Below are positions 34,198-44,243 of a DNA stretch of 64,000 nt, one piece after another. The notes beneath the pieces were generated by a model. The model saw nothing but the letters and a program-made list of their open reading frames with translations, had not been told where the DNA came from and did no database searches. The stretch is taken from positions 67,262,206 through 67,326,205 of the forward strand of contig OZ007498.1 in assembly GCA_963931805.1 (NCBI GenBank). Reading direction: 5' to 3'. The first letter of the stretch is position 1. Each line of letters opens with the position of its first letter. The stretch comes from Microdon myrmicae. Taxonomy: Eukaryota > Arthropoda > Insecta > Diptera > Syrphidae. The translations under genes were made by a program, and so were the position numbers.

Positions 34198-35215
34198 AGT
34201 TGTATTAATAAATAATCTGTAAAGTAAAAGTAACAGTGTTTCCAGATAATCTGTAAAGTTAAAGTAAAAGTGTTTCCAGTTGTATTAATAAATAATCTGT
34301 AAATTAAAAGTAAAAGTGTTTCCAGTTGTAACAATAAACAAGCTGTAAAGTTAAATTAAGTGTTTCCAGTTGTAACAATAAACAAGCTGTAAAGTTAAAG
34401 TAAAAAATTATTCAAGAAAGGGATGGACATTCCCAGTTATATTAATAAATAATCTGTAAAGTTAAAGTAAAAGTGTTTCCAGTTGTAACAATAAATAAGC
34501 TGTAAAGTTAAATTAAGTGTTTCCAGTTGTACTAATAAATAATCTGTAAAGTTAAAGTAAAAGTGTTCCCAGTTGTAACAATAAACAAGCTGTAAAGTTA
34601 AAGTAAAAAATTATTCAAGAGAGATATGGACATTCCCTGTTATATTAATAAATAATCTGTAAAGTAAAAGCTTTTGACAAGCAAGGGATGGACATTCCCA
34701 GTTGTAACAATAAATAAGCTGCAAAGTTAAAGTAAAAGTGTTTCCAGTTGTAACAATAAACAAGCTGTAAAGTTAAATTAAGTGTTTCCAGTTGTATTAA
34801 TAAATAAGCTGTAAAGTTAAAGTAAAAGTGTTTCCAGTTGTAACAATAAACAAGCTGTAAAGTTAAAGTAAAAAATTATTCAAGAAAGGGATGGACATTC
34901 CCAATTTTATTAATAAATAATCTGTAAAATAAAAGGTTTTGACAAGCACGGGATGGACATTCCCAGTTGTAACAATAAATAAGCTGTAAAGTTAAAGTAA
35001 AAGTGTTTCCAGTTGTGACAATAAATAAGCTGTAAAGTTAAATTAAGTGTTTCCAGTTGTAACAATAAATAAGCCGTAAAGTTAAAGTAAACGTGTTTGA
35101 CAAGCAAGGAATGGACATTCCCAATTGTAATAATACACAAATTGTAAAATAAAGAAAAGGGATGGACATTCCCAGTTGTAATAATAAATAAGTTGTAGAG
35201 ATAAAATGAAGAACA
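34198..35215 (+). repeat. Tandem array of about 20 units inside the H LTR
   Basis: Units of 44-68 bp have the core AGTTGTAACAATAAA(C/T)AAGC, then TGTAAAGTTAAAGTAAA, ending in GTGTTTCC or in GGGATGGACATTCCC. Long and short units alternate (a higher-order pattern of short-short-short-long). Nearly every unit contains AATAAA, the poly(A) signal. Sequence divergence among units is a few percent to 20 percent. Confidence 0.9.
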
Positions 35216-35614
35216 GTGTTGTTTCAATCAAAACTAAACTATCAAACTAGAAGGAAGCAAGGAAACCGTCGAAGAATCCTCAACCGAGGAAGAAAAGTCT
35301 CCACTTGAATAACAGGCCGACCCCCAAGGAAGAACCGCTGACCCAGGACACAGCTAACTACGGTATGAACAATAGAACCTAAATAACGTTTCAGCCTCCA
35401 CCTGAGTAAGTACCAAATGTTGAAACTGAATGAATATCAAACCTAATTGTGGTATGAACAACAAGAGAAATCTGTACTACATTTCTTGCCCGAAGCAGAG
35501 ACCAAATAAATAACCAATACTAACCAAATACTGAAAATCATTATAAACAAATAGATTTCCCGATAACAAAATATTTAAATGTAGCTTTAGACAATACACG
35601 CAAATGCTACATTT

Positions 35615-35632
35615 TGGCACCCAACGTGGGGC
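35615..35632 (+). promoter_or_regulatory. Primer binding site, tRNA-Lys(CTT) type
   Basis: TGGCACCCAACGTGGGGC is complementary to the 3' end of insect tRNA-Lys(CTT) (TGGCGCCCAACGTGGGGC expected) with one mismatch. It lies three bases after the LTR end. It marks the start of minus-strand DNA synthesis. The tRNA match is from my knowledge of tRNA-Lys, not from a search. Confidence 0.75.
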
Positions 35633-35925
35633 AATAACAAATGTAAATACGAGTACCAATAAGCAACCACTCTCCTATAACTAATTAACAAATGATAACA
35701 TCTGGGGTTACGCTCAGGTGTTACATTTTAATAATTAAATAATAAATGATAATATCTGGGGTGACGCTCAGATATTACAATAAAATTATAATCTAATATT
35801 AATAACGACTAAACACCAAACAAAATTCTGATAACTAATTATTTAAATGTTTATATCGGAGGTCAAACTTCGATATTACATAGCCAACAACCGTGATAGT
35901 ACATATATCAAAGAGATTGTCCAGA
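35633..35925 (+). other. H retrotransposon leader with three hairpins
   Basis: AT-rich leader without a long frame. Three stem-loops follow each other: 35696-35723 (AACATCTG/CAGGTGTT), 35750-35777 (AATATCTG/CAGATATT) and 35853-35876 (ATATCGGAG/CTTCGATAT). The first two share the loop GGGT(T/G)ACGCT. The position after the primer site is where retroelements often keep packaging or dimer signals. The internal genes are lost. Confidence 0.55.
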
Positions 35926-36491
35926 TCCCAACACGTTTTCATTTTTGCAACATTATTCATTTTCGTTTTGAATTCTTAGTTTCTAAATTACATGCTAGAC
36001 AAAAAATGTTTAAATTCTAGCTTAATTACCTTATATTATAACTTACTGGTCCTACGCAGACGCTCTAAGCTAAACTATTGTGTAGTTTGCCTTTCGGCGA
36101 CAGAACTTTGTTTGTGGCTTTAGTTATGAATATTTGTGACGAGGAAAAATTAGAAAAACTTTGTGCTGATTCGTTTTCTGTTTTTTCTTAAAATTTAACT
36201 TACTTACATTTTTTTTATTTTTTTTATTTATTTTATTATTATTTATAAGTTCTTTTAACTTAATTAAATCTTACATTACCATAATTATAGAAAATCTAAG
36301 TCTGTGTATGGTAAACTGGCTGATGATACAGTTATTCTACCATCATTGGTATCCAGGTCTTTATTTGCCATTCAACCACCAGAGCTGTTGATGCTGTTTA
36401 ATACTATCGTCCTGGTCTCCTGGCCGGAGATAGCCGTACTGAAGCACAAGAGCGCTTCTTCGTGGCCCGTAGCTTCCGGGCCATAACGCCC

Positions 36492-38106
36492 TGTGGGGTT
36501 AGTATTATTCGTACACCTTCACGGGCGTGGGTTCAGTAACACTCCCACCAAAAATCGCGGCCAGCGAGCACCACAAGAAAAATGAAACACGCTGTTGTTG
36601 TTGGTTATTGATGTAAATTGTTCTTTATTGTTTTGTTTATGGTGTAAACCACACGCTGCTGTATAATTGTTAACTGTATAAAATCACAAAGTTACATTTG
36701 ATTGTTTATAGCGTAAACCACTAGTTGCTGAATAATTGTTTATTCCAAATTATAAGAACTCTTTTGTTAACTTGACATGATCCACAGCTTTGAAAATTAT
36801 TAAATTTTTTAAATATCAAATCGTTGTACAGCGAAAAAGAAAACAAACACAAATAGTCAGACAAAGATATACCAGACACCGCCTTAACACCAATTTCACG
36901 AGAACAGGTAACAAACGAGATTTTGTGCAGACACAGCTATTGCAAAACTGACATCTCGAAATAGCTGTATCGAGGATAGAACACTTAACATAATCTCACG
37001 ACTCCGACGACGCAATGAGCTGGGCACGTGTGTGCGGTTGGGCGGTTAAAATCTGACTGGCCGATGCAATCCGTATTCGTCAGATTCAACGGTGGTGGAT
37101 TACATCGGTGTGGGAGGAGCGAGTAGGCTCAACTTGGCGACGGGCAATGGGCGATCGCAAAAGGATCGAATCGGATGATTCTCTATGTGTCCGTATGGGA
37201 CAAGTACGATGCCCCTTAGCCTGCATATCGGCAACGACGAAACTGCACCTGAATAAACATGGACTGGTGTAATGAACTGCAGGCATTATTGAGATACGCG
37301 ATAGCGAAGATCGCCGAAGGAAGAAATAGGTTTCTGTGTCCTAAATAAACAGAAACGCTATTTCACGGATCATGCGATGCGATGCACATTATTTGTGATT
37401 TAGCCGATGCTACATGGGAACGTCGGCTGTTTACATAATCGCCCCAGACTTATGCCATTGCAGGTAATAGATTTTTCCGCGGCGATAAGTAAACCGAAGG
37501 GTTGCTCGCCTATGCCAAGGCTATGGTGGATTTTGTTTGATCTAATTAAATGGAACATGGGTATTTTGGTGAGCAATTTGACTTGCAGATGTCCAAGCGT
37601 ACGTCTCGCCCAGGGAGACCATGGACAGCGGTTGGTAAGTAGCATACACAGTGATGCTACTGTATGTTTGTTTGTTTTACAGGCCGGAACATCATTAGGC
37701 ATGATCATGGGTATGATTGTCTAACGTCAATCATATTCGTGCCCGAATCCCATGATCGGTAGATAACCGATAAAGGATATTGGTCGCAACTGTAGCGAAC
37801 CTTGGGATTGGAACAATATTCACTCATGAACCGTGGCAAGAATATCGGCTACAGCTGTGTCAACAATTACGCTGGACAGCGAGTGTTTATCTTTTATAAT
37901 CGCTGACAAGACGAGCCGATTGGGTTGGTACGGTTCATGTAATATGAATGAAATAATTTGTTTGATGTGCATGCTTGCTGGGGGTTTTACTTTCAGGTGA
38001 AAGCGCATGAAAGGTAGCTTACGCTGCTCGATTGCAGGTAAGCAGGAGGAAGGTAATTTGGTAGGAAATGGATGTTTCTTAGAGAAGACTTTAAAGAACC
38101 GCCACA
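36492..38106 (+). mobile_element. HP-family LTR-like element, copy D, complete, in NLR-B
   Basis: The 1,615-bp insert starts TGTGGGGTTAGTATT and ends AGAACCGCCACA, with GCCC at 36488-36491 and 38107-38110 as a 4-bp target duplication. NLR-B continues on both sides. The start forms a stem (GTGGG, GTTA with TAAC, CCCAC; 36493-36548). A 69-bp tandem pair lies at 36635-36760. Blocks shared with copies E, F and G include the hairpin at 37323-37364. No gene is seen. The simplest reading is a solo LTR. Confidence 0.8.
37323..37364 (+). other. Conserved HP-family stem-loop (copy D)
   Basis: GAAATAG and GTTTCTGT pair with ACAGAAAC, a bulged G, and CTATTTC: 15 pairs. AATAAA spans the loop and the start of the 3' arm, as in copy G. 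Confidence 0.65.
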
Positions 38107-38360
38107 GCCCGTCTACGGATGATCTACTTACATGATGGATCAGCGGGTTTCCGGATCTTTTCTGTATAAGCCTTTTCATATCAAAATCAAGGAACGCCGC
38201 TGGTGGAACAAAACCGTTGCGACGCACGCTCTTATGGTACGCAGTATTTGAATAATAGGCCCCGAAAATTAGGTCATTGGATGAGCTTATTGCTCTCGCA
38301 ATATGTCCTCTGATTAATTTGATGATAAAATTATCCACCCTATTTACGTAGGCTTCATTA

Positions 38361-39093
38361 TGTTATATATTATTTTAACAAGTTGAAATTTGTTGGGGGG
38401 TAAATTGTTGTATATATATTCACAATTTAAATATTGTTCTTTTAATTATTACTATGTATTGGCCTGTAGGAACCCGAAAGTTCATGACCTCACCGACTCG
38501 ACTCTGCCCTTGTTCCCTGTCCCGTGCGCTCTCCTTCCACGTTCGACCGTCCGATCCGCTGTCCTCGAGGTCCAATAAATATTTTTTAATTGTAATAGTA
38601 AGAGAATTATTTGGTTGACCGTGGAGCGGTCGCTTACTGTTGCTGGCGGTTTCGGCTGCAGGCAGGTTGCAGGGGACGTTGAGCGTTGTGCTCCCCTGTT
38701 CAGCTAGTTGGCCGTTGTTGATAGTTGTTGGTGATAATTTAAACGAATATGTTGTTCATATCTCCAGATTTGAATTGTTAAAATGGGGCATACGTTAACC
38801 ACCATATATTAAATGACTTATTGGTGTGGAATGGAAGATACACAAGGTTCAAATTGCTGGAATTGTACTGACCGTTGTGTTTCGTCGTTTTACGTCGAAA
38901 ATTGAATATTTTATCATTGTCGCCATTGACGTTTATTTTTTATTCGGCGCCGTTTTTTATTATTTTTCTGCCAAGTAGAATTTCCACAAAGTAGTTTATG
39001 CAAATTAGCTACTTGGCGCTTTGTTTTTCCTTTACAGGTAGAGAGAGGACATTTGCGAACGGGAATTAGTGGGTGGACGCGAGGTCCGTAACA
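38361..39093 (-). mobile_element. T-family LTR-like element (copy T2) in NLR-B
   Basis: On the minus strand it starts TGTTACGGACCTCGCG and ends ATATATAACA. ATTA is duplicated at 38357-38360 and 39094-39097, and the NLR-B sequence TATATAATGAAG is restored when it is removed. A piece of NLR-D 3' end (38445-38580) lies inside it. The region 38615-38710 recurs at 20.58-20.69 kb, and parts recur at 61.46-61.56 kb. Confidence 0.75.
38445..38580 (-). mobile_element. NLR-D 3' end fragment inside T2
   Basis: On the minus strand: GGACCTCGAGGACAGCGG, GGAAGGAGAGCGCACGGG, GGTCATGAACTTTCGGG and CCTACAGGCC, in the order seen at 415-520. It is about 135 bp of the tail. Confidence 0.7.
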
Positions 39094-41063
39094 ATTATAT
39101 AAAGTCTCATTTGAATAGTACTTTTTATAGTCAGATTCCGGTGTCCGATATAATCTGAGCCAAGTTCTGAAACACTTCCATTCGAACACCCGAATCTTAT
39201 CCATCAAATTTGGACCTAAGTTAAACCATACTGGGCAACCATATATGAGCATTGACCTGATTAGCGTCATGTGGGATATACATTTTACTGCCTCCTTGTC
39301 ATAGCAAAAGTTTTCCTCACTTTGGCCAAAGCAGCCTACACATATCTGTTGAAATACAGATATTTATCTATCCTGATGCCAAGGCATTTAACTACACTCT
39401 TGGTTTCCAGTTTACCTCCATGCGGTCCCACGATAACTAACTTTCGCCAGTTTTTTCTTGTGTCGTTCGTGGCTTCTAAAATTGGGTCCTAAATAGAACA
39501 CCTTCACATTTCTGGAAGTTGATCTTAAGGTTCCAGTCGTCGCAATAGCGCTGTACGTTGTTGAAGTCTCGCTGTAGTAAACTATTTATGATCTCGACTT
39601 TCGGAGCTGTTCTGTAAATTATGAAATCGTCTGCGTACGCAATAGACTGCGGAAGTGCATCTAATAAGTCGCTAATGTAAATGTTAAAAAGAGTCGGAGA
39701 AAATAGCGCCCCCCGTTGTAAGCCATTCTTGATATTATACGTTTTATTAGAGGTCACATTACCACTTTTGACCACGAACTTCCTGTCCTTTAACATATCG
39801 TAAAGTGCATATATGCCTTGTCTGACCAGTTTTTGATTTAAGCCTTCCATCGATTAGACAGGCACCTGTGCATTGGTTCTTACATTTATTCCATTGTATG
39901 TAGGACACCAGTTTAGCTGCGGCATGTATGTTATCATGACCCGTCTTAAAGCCAAACTGGTTCTTCGGAATAATGCTGTTGTCGTCTATCCATTTTAACA
40001 GAGCTTTGTTAATGGTTATTTCAAATACTTTACTGATGCTTGGGAGTAAAGTTATCGAACGCATGTTCATTGGGTTTGTACAGTCTTTGCCCTTTTTGGG
40101 ATGGGCTATATGATTGCCGTTTTCCAACGCGCGGGAAAATATGCATTATTATTATTATACGCGTTGTTAAACAGGACCGTGTATATATCTATTTGCCGTT
40201 GGGGGCAGGTTCTTGAGTACGATGTTAGGTACTCTATCTATTCCCACTGACATTTTGCTTCTTAATGATTCGAAGATACTTTGGATTCCTTCCCTCGTGA
40301 TTAAAACCCGGATTCTCCGATTGCCAAAGTGAAATTTAATTTCGGAGGTGGAGGTGATTCAGTAGAACTCTGTCCTCCAAGTCGTGATTTCGGTGAACGC
40401 CTTCATTCATCTTGTACATTTCCTGAAAGACAGCTCCCACAGCGCTCACCCTTTCCAAAGGATCTTTGATTACGGAGAGCTCACTATTGAGGATAGTGTT
40501 CTCTATATCTATGCCAATGTTGGTTAACAGCTGCGTACGATACAGGCTTCTAGCACCCGAAACTTGCCCACTTCTCCACTATATATAACTTTATGACGGA
40601 TTCCTTTTCTAAAAAAGAATTGCGACACTTCCCCCTTGAGAGGAGTTACGTCGATCTCTTCGTACAATATCGTAGTTTTTATGCTTCAGATTTAACTTTG
40701 TTTCTCCCGCCAGGAGTACGAGGGTGGCCTAAAAAGTTTCCGACCTAACAAGGATATAAGACTTTTGTTTTTTAATTTATTTTTATTTTTCTACATAGTC
40801 TCCATGTAACTCCACACACTTTTCCCAGTGATGATCACATCGCTCTAACCCGTCCAAATAGTAGTCGGCGTGTTTCGCTGCAAAATAACTGTTTAAGAAG
40901 GTGATTGCCTCCTCATTTGATGAAAATCTCTGTCCTCCGAGCGCAATTTTTAGATTAGGGAACAAAAATAAGTCGCTTGGGGCTAGATCTGGTGAGTAAG
41001 GCGGGGGGTCAAGCAGCTCAAGCACCTCAAGCCGTAATTCGTGGATTTTCGTCATGGCAACCG

Positions 41064-42230
41064 CTTAGGTTCAGCCTTAGGCAGGCGATGGAAAAATGTC
41101 TGGAATACAAGCTTCCATTATATCATCTATTCATAGGCTTTAAGGCCGCCTACGACAGCATAGCCAGGGTAGAACTATATAATGCAATGAGGGAGTTCGG
41201 GATCCCAAATAAGTTGATACGACTTTGTAGGTTGACCATGACCAACATAACTAGTCAAGTAAAAAGAACGGGATTGCTGTCCAAACCAATAAACATCTTT
41301 AATGGACTCCAACTAGGGGACAGTCTGGCCTGCCTCCTCTTTAACCTGGCATTGGAGAAAGCAATCCGTGACTCTGGCGTTACAACTAAAGGGACTATTG
41401 TCACCAAGTCCAGCCAGATACTTGCTTATGCAGATGACATCGAGATCATCAGTAGATTCGATTCGGCTGTACAGGACTCCTTCACCCAGATCGAGCCGGC
41501 GGTACAAAAACTGGGACTATACATTAACGAGGGAAAAACTAAGTACATGGTGGCAACTTCTGCGAAGAGTGGTTGTTCACACTATCAGGGTAGTGGAGCA
41601 CGAATTTGAAGTAATGCAATCGTTTAACTACCTTGGGCCATAAGTATCAGCCGATAACAAGATGGAGAAAGAAATACGTGAACAGCTGATCAAATCCAAT
41701 AAAGTCTACTATGGTCTCTCAAGGCTCGTTAAATCGCGAAATTTATCTAGAACATCCAAGCTGTTACTGTACAAGACCATAGTCTTACCAGTACTCCTCT
41801 ATGGATTCGAGACCTGGGTGCTCAATAAAAGCCACTCGGAACTCTTAGCCCCGTTCGAGAGGAAGGTCTGAAGAAGAATTGTTGGCCCCGTATGTGTGGG
41901 ACGATGATTCTGGAGACGCTACAACCATGAGTTGTACGCAATTTACCTTGAAGCTATTGTTGTAAGAAAAATCAATATACTAGTGTGGGCGGGACACCTA
42001 GCTCGAATGAGTGAAGAGGAGCCTGTCTGGAAAGTCCTTTGTGGCGGGATGTATGGAAGGAGACAGGGTGGCAGACCTTGTCTGCAATTGAGGGATGGCG
42101 TAAACCAGGACGCCCTGAGGCTGGGAGAACCAAACTGGGTGATAACGGCTCAAAATCGGGACCGGTGGAGAGATTTGTTAAATAAGGCCAAGACCGGATC
42201 CCGGTTGTAGTGTCGATGATGATGATGATG
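41064..42230 (+). mobile_element. NLR-A non-LTR retrotransposon, 5' truncated, inside mariner F
   Basis: The 1,167-bp insert is flanked by AACCG at 41059-41063 and 42231-42235. The 3' end is GGTTGTAGTGTCGATGATG with GATGAT repeats and no A tail. It starts within the reverse transcriptase, as in incomplete retrotransposition. Its last 55 or so bases (from GAGATTTGTTAAATAAGGCC) match the SINE tail, so it is the probable SINE partner. Confidence 0.9.
41077..42210 (+). pseudogene. NLR-A reverse transcriptase and C-terminal domain
   Basis: The frame gives LRQAMEKCLEYKLPLYHLFI, FKAAYDSIARVELY (first catalytic D), NGLQLGDSLACLLFNLALE, ILAYADDIEIISRFD (catalytic DD) and LGLYINEGKTKYMVA. After a frameshift come NKVYYGLSRLVKSRNLS, LLYKTIVLPVLLYGFETW, then ILVWAGHLARMSEEEPVWK and GRPCLQLRDGVNQDALRLG, and the end NRDRWRDLLNKAKTGSRL. 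The conserved C-terminal part resembles RTE-like elements often named endonuclease-reverse transcriptase. The endonuclease is lost by truncation. Confidence 0.88.
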
Positions 42231-43162
42231 AACCGTTGATGTGTGACGCGGCCCATTGTCGTGGTAAAACAGGACTTTCCTTTTCTGTAAATGTGGCCGT
42301 TTTTCTGCAATTTCTGCATTCAACTGGTCATGTAATGATGGGTAGTATGCTCCTGTAATGGTTTTTCCTTCTTGAAGATAATCAGTTAAGATAACGCCAT
42401 GACTTTCCCAACAAACAGTCGTCATCACTTACCTAGCCGAAAATACAGTTTTTGCTATTTTTGGAGCCGATTCCACCTTTGCAGTCCACCATTTTGACTG
42501 TATTTTTGTTTCAGACGTATAATGGTGTATCCAAATTTTATCGACAGTAATTAATCGGCGCCAATGTCGGATTTATTGCGCCTAAACTGTGCCAACAGAG
42601 CGTTGGAAATATTCATTCTAACATGTTTTTTATCTAACGTGAGCAAATGCCGCACCCAACGCGCGGCCAGCTTTCTCATGCATAAATCTACATTTAATAT
42701 GTGACAAACACGTTCTTTGGACATTTCCATAGCCTCTGATATCTCTCTCACTTTAATTCGGCGGTCGTCTAGCAGCATTTGGCGAACTTTAGCGATATTA
42801 TCATCAGTTGTTGCAGTTTTAGGACGTCCAAAACGATGATCGTCTTCCAAACTCTCACGGCCACGTATAAATTCAGCTGCCCAAAATGTGGACTGTGGTA
42901 AATGATGGTGCAGTGTCCCCATTCACAGAGTCCAACTCATTTTTGATTTGCGTAGACGTATTGCCTTTCAAAAACAAAAATTTTATGACAGCTTGATACT
43001 AAATTCTGTTCATTTTCACAAAAACACTCAAACGACTGTCTAATAAAAACTACGCGTCCAAAATGGCTGAAGTCAGAAGATGTACAACTACATTCACTAG
43101 CTTTTATTGACGAATGCTGCTGACTTCACGTTGACGTTGGAAACTTTTCAGTCCACCTATGT

Positions 43163-44243
43163 AAGGCCACGAACCACACAAGAAAAAACTGGCGAAAGTT
43201 AGTTATCGTGGGACCCCATGGAGGTAAACTACAAACTTTGGCCACAGCTGGGAGGGCTGGAACTAATGGTATGACAAGGAGGCTATTTCACAAGAGCTAA
43301 TTTGACAGTAGGGTAAAAGTTATATGCTACATGAGGCTAATCAGGCCAAAGCTCATATGTGGTTGCACAGTATGGTTTAACATAGGTCCAAGTTTGATGG
43401 AAAAGATTCGGGTGCTCGAAAGGAAGTGTCTCAGAAGTTGTCTCAGGAGTCCTGAAAGGTATTATTCAAATGAGACTTTATATAATGAAGCATACATAAA
43501 TAGGGTGGGTAATTTTATGATCAAATTAATCAGAGGACATATTGCGAGAGAAATAAGCTCGTCCAATGACCTAATTTTCGGGGCTTATCATCCAAATACT
43601 CTGTACTATGAGATCGTGCGTCGCAACGGCTTTGTTGCACCAGAGGCGTTCCTAGATTGGACATGAATGGGCTTATACAGGATAGATCCGGAATTTCGCT
43701 TATCTATCATCTAAGTAGATTGTGCTACGACTGGCAAGCCAAGTGCACCGAAGCAGAGCTCTTGCACTTCAGTAGGGCTATCTCCCACAGAGACCGGGAT
43801 GATAATTTTAAACAGCACTAACAGTTCTAGTAGTCGAATGGCAATTAAAGACGGGAATACCAATGTCGATAGAATAACTGCATCATCAGCCAGCTCACAC
43901 AGACTTTGCTTTTCTAGAAATAGGGTAGTATACGGTTTAAGTTAAGTTGTTAAAAAATAAAGAGAAAAAAAGTAAGTTAAATTTTAAGTAAAATAAAAAA
44001 AAAAATAAATTCGACACAAAGTTTTTCTAACTTTTCGTTGACATACAAATAATCATAAATAAAGCAAAGTTCTGTCGCCGAAAGGCAAACTACACAATAG
44101 TCATGTAATATTTTGCTTAGATCGTCTGTGTAGGACTGATAAGTTATAATATAAAATAATTAAGCTAGAATTCAAGCATTTTTTGTGTAGCATATAATTT
44201 AGAAACTAAGAATATAAAACGAAAATAAAAAAAAAAAAAAAAA
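43163..44243 (+). mobile_element. NLR-B copy c, 5' truncated, with A-rich 3' end
   Basis: It begins with GGCCACGAACCACACAAG and CTGGCGAAAGTTAGTTATCG, then MRLIRPKLICGCTVWFN, EKIRVLERKCLR, FMIKLIRGHIAREISSSND and RRNGFVAPEAFLD (43331-43666). The 3' untranslated part runs to an 18-A tract near 44227-44244. It has internal deletions and stops. The next NLR-B copy begins right after it. Confidence 0.8.

Larger units (their letters stand above)
34076..35611 (+). mobile_element. H retrotransposon, 5' LTR (5' limit uncertain)
   Basis: A CTACA end at 35607-35611 is followed at once by a primer binding site (35615). Upstream lies TATATAAA at 34126-34133, then a 20-unit array, then unique sequence. 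The TG start is not identified; a mariner sits directly upstream and may lie within the LTR. This is the only LTR in the window with a proven-looking downstream primer site. The internal region is cut off at about 35925 by NLR-B. Confidence 0.65.
38108..40560 (-). pseudogene. NLR-B reverse transcriptase, copy b, broken
   Basis: From 40330 down the minus strand gives NMRSITLLPSISKVFE, NQFGFKTGHDNIHAA, a region with a broken first catalytic block, then NIKNGLQRGALFSPTLFNIY, SIAYADDFIIYRTAPKVE (catalytic DD) and WNLKINFQKCEGVLF (39476-39850). Next are MTLIRSMLIYGCPVWFN and KIRVFEWKCFR (38.9-39.27 kb), then after T2 FIIKLIRGHIARAISSSND and RRNGFVPPAAFLDFDMKRLI (38108-38340). Frameshifts separate the pieces. 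The class is a Jockey/I-type element with a C-terminal domain. Confidence 0.85.
35926..40717 (-). mobile_element. NLR-B non-LTR retrotransposon, copy b, split by two insertions
   Basis: The minus-strand copy runs from about 40717 (5' side) to about 35926. Its 3' untranslated end (35930-36300) matches 43.92-44.25 kb. HP copy D (36492-38106) and T copy T2 (38361-39093) interrupt it, both with 4-bp target duplications. The 5' side meets a mariner at 40719. It has at least 2.4 kb of its own sequence. Confidence 0.85.
40783..42930 (-). pseudogene. mariner family F transposase, split
   Basis: From 42930 down: a helix-turn-helix half (RESLEDDHRFGRPKT, IKVREISEAMEMSKERVCH, LAARWVRHLLTLDKK), LITVDKIWIHHYTSET with the first catalytic D (the usual E after it is K), MTTVCWESHGVILTDYL, and KVLFYHDNGPRHTSTV with the second D. 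After the insertion it resumes at 41055: MTKIHELRLEVLELL, then PPYSPDLAPSDLFLF with the third D, and the C-terminus CVELHGDYVEK. Removing the insert and one AACCG rejoins the frame as STV-A-MTK. Frameshifts elsewhere inactivate it. Confidence 0.87.
40719..43161 (-). mobile_element. mariner (family F), split by an NLR-A insertion
   Basis: The ends share AAAAGTTTCC within CGAGGGTGGCCTAAAAAGTT (left) and the complement of CATAGGTGGACTGAAAAGTT (right), each next to TA (40717-40718 and 43162-43163). Without the inner 1,172 bp the element is about 1.27 kb, a full mariner. It sits at a junction of two NLR-B copies that face each other. Confidence 0.88.

Noticed and set aside
37400..37724. Overlapping frames of about 100 codons on both strands in HP copy D
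   Set aside because: No motif; the matching parts of copies E, F and G do not keep these frames.
36492..38106. HP elements as Helitrons because of hairpins near the ends
   Set aside because: They have 4-bp target duplications and TG..CA ends, and no CTRR end or TC start between A and T.
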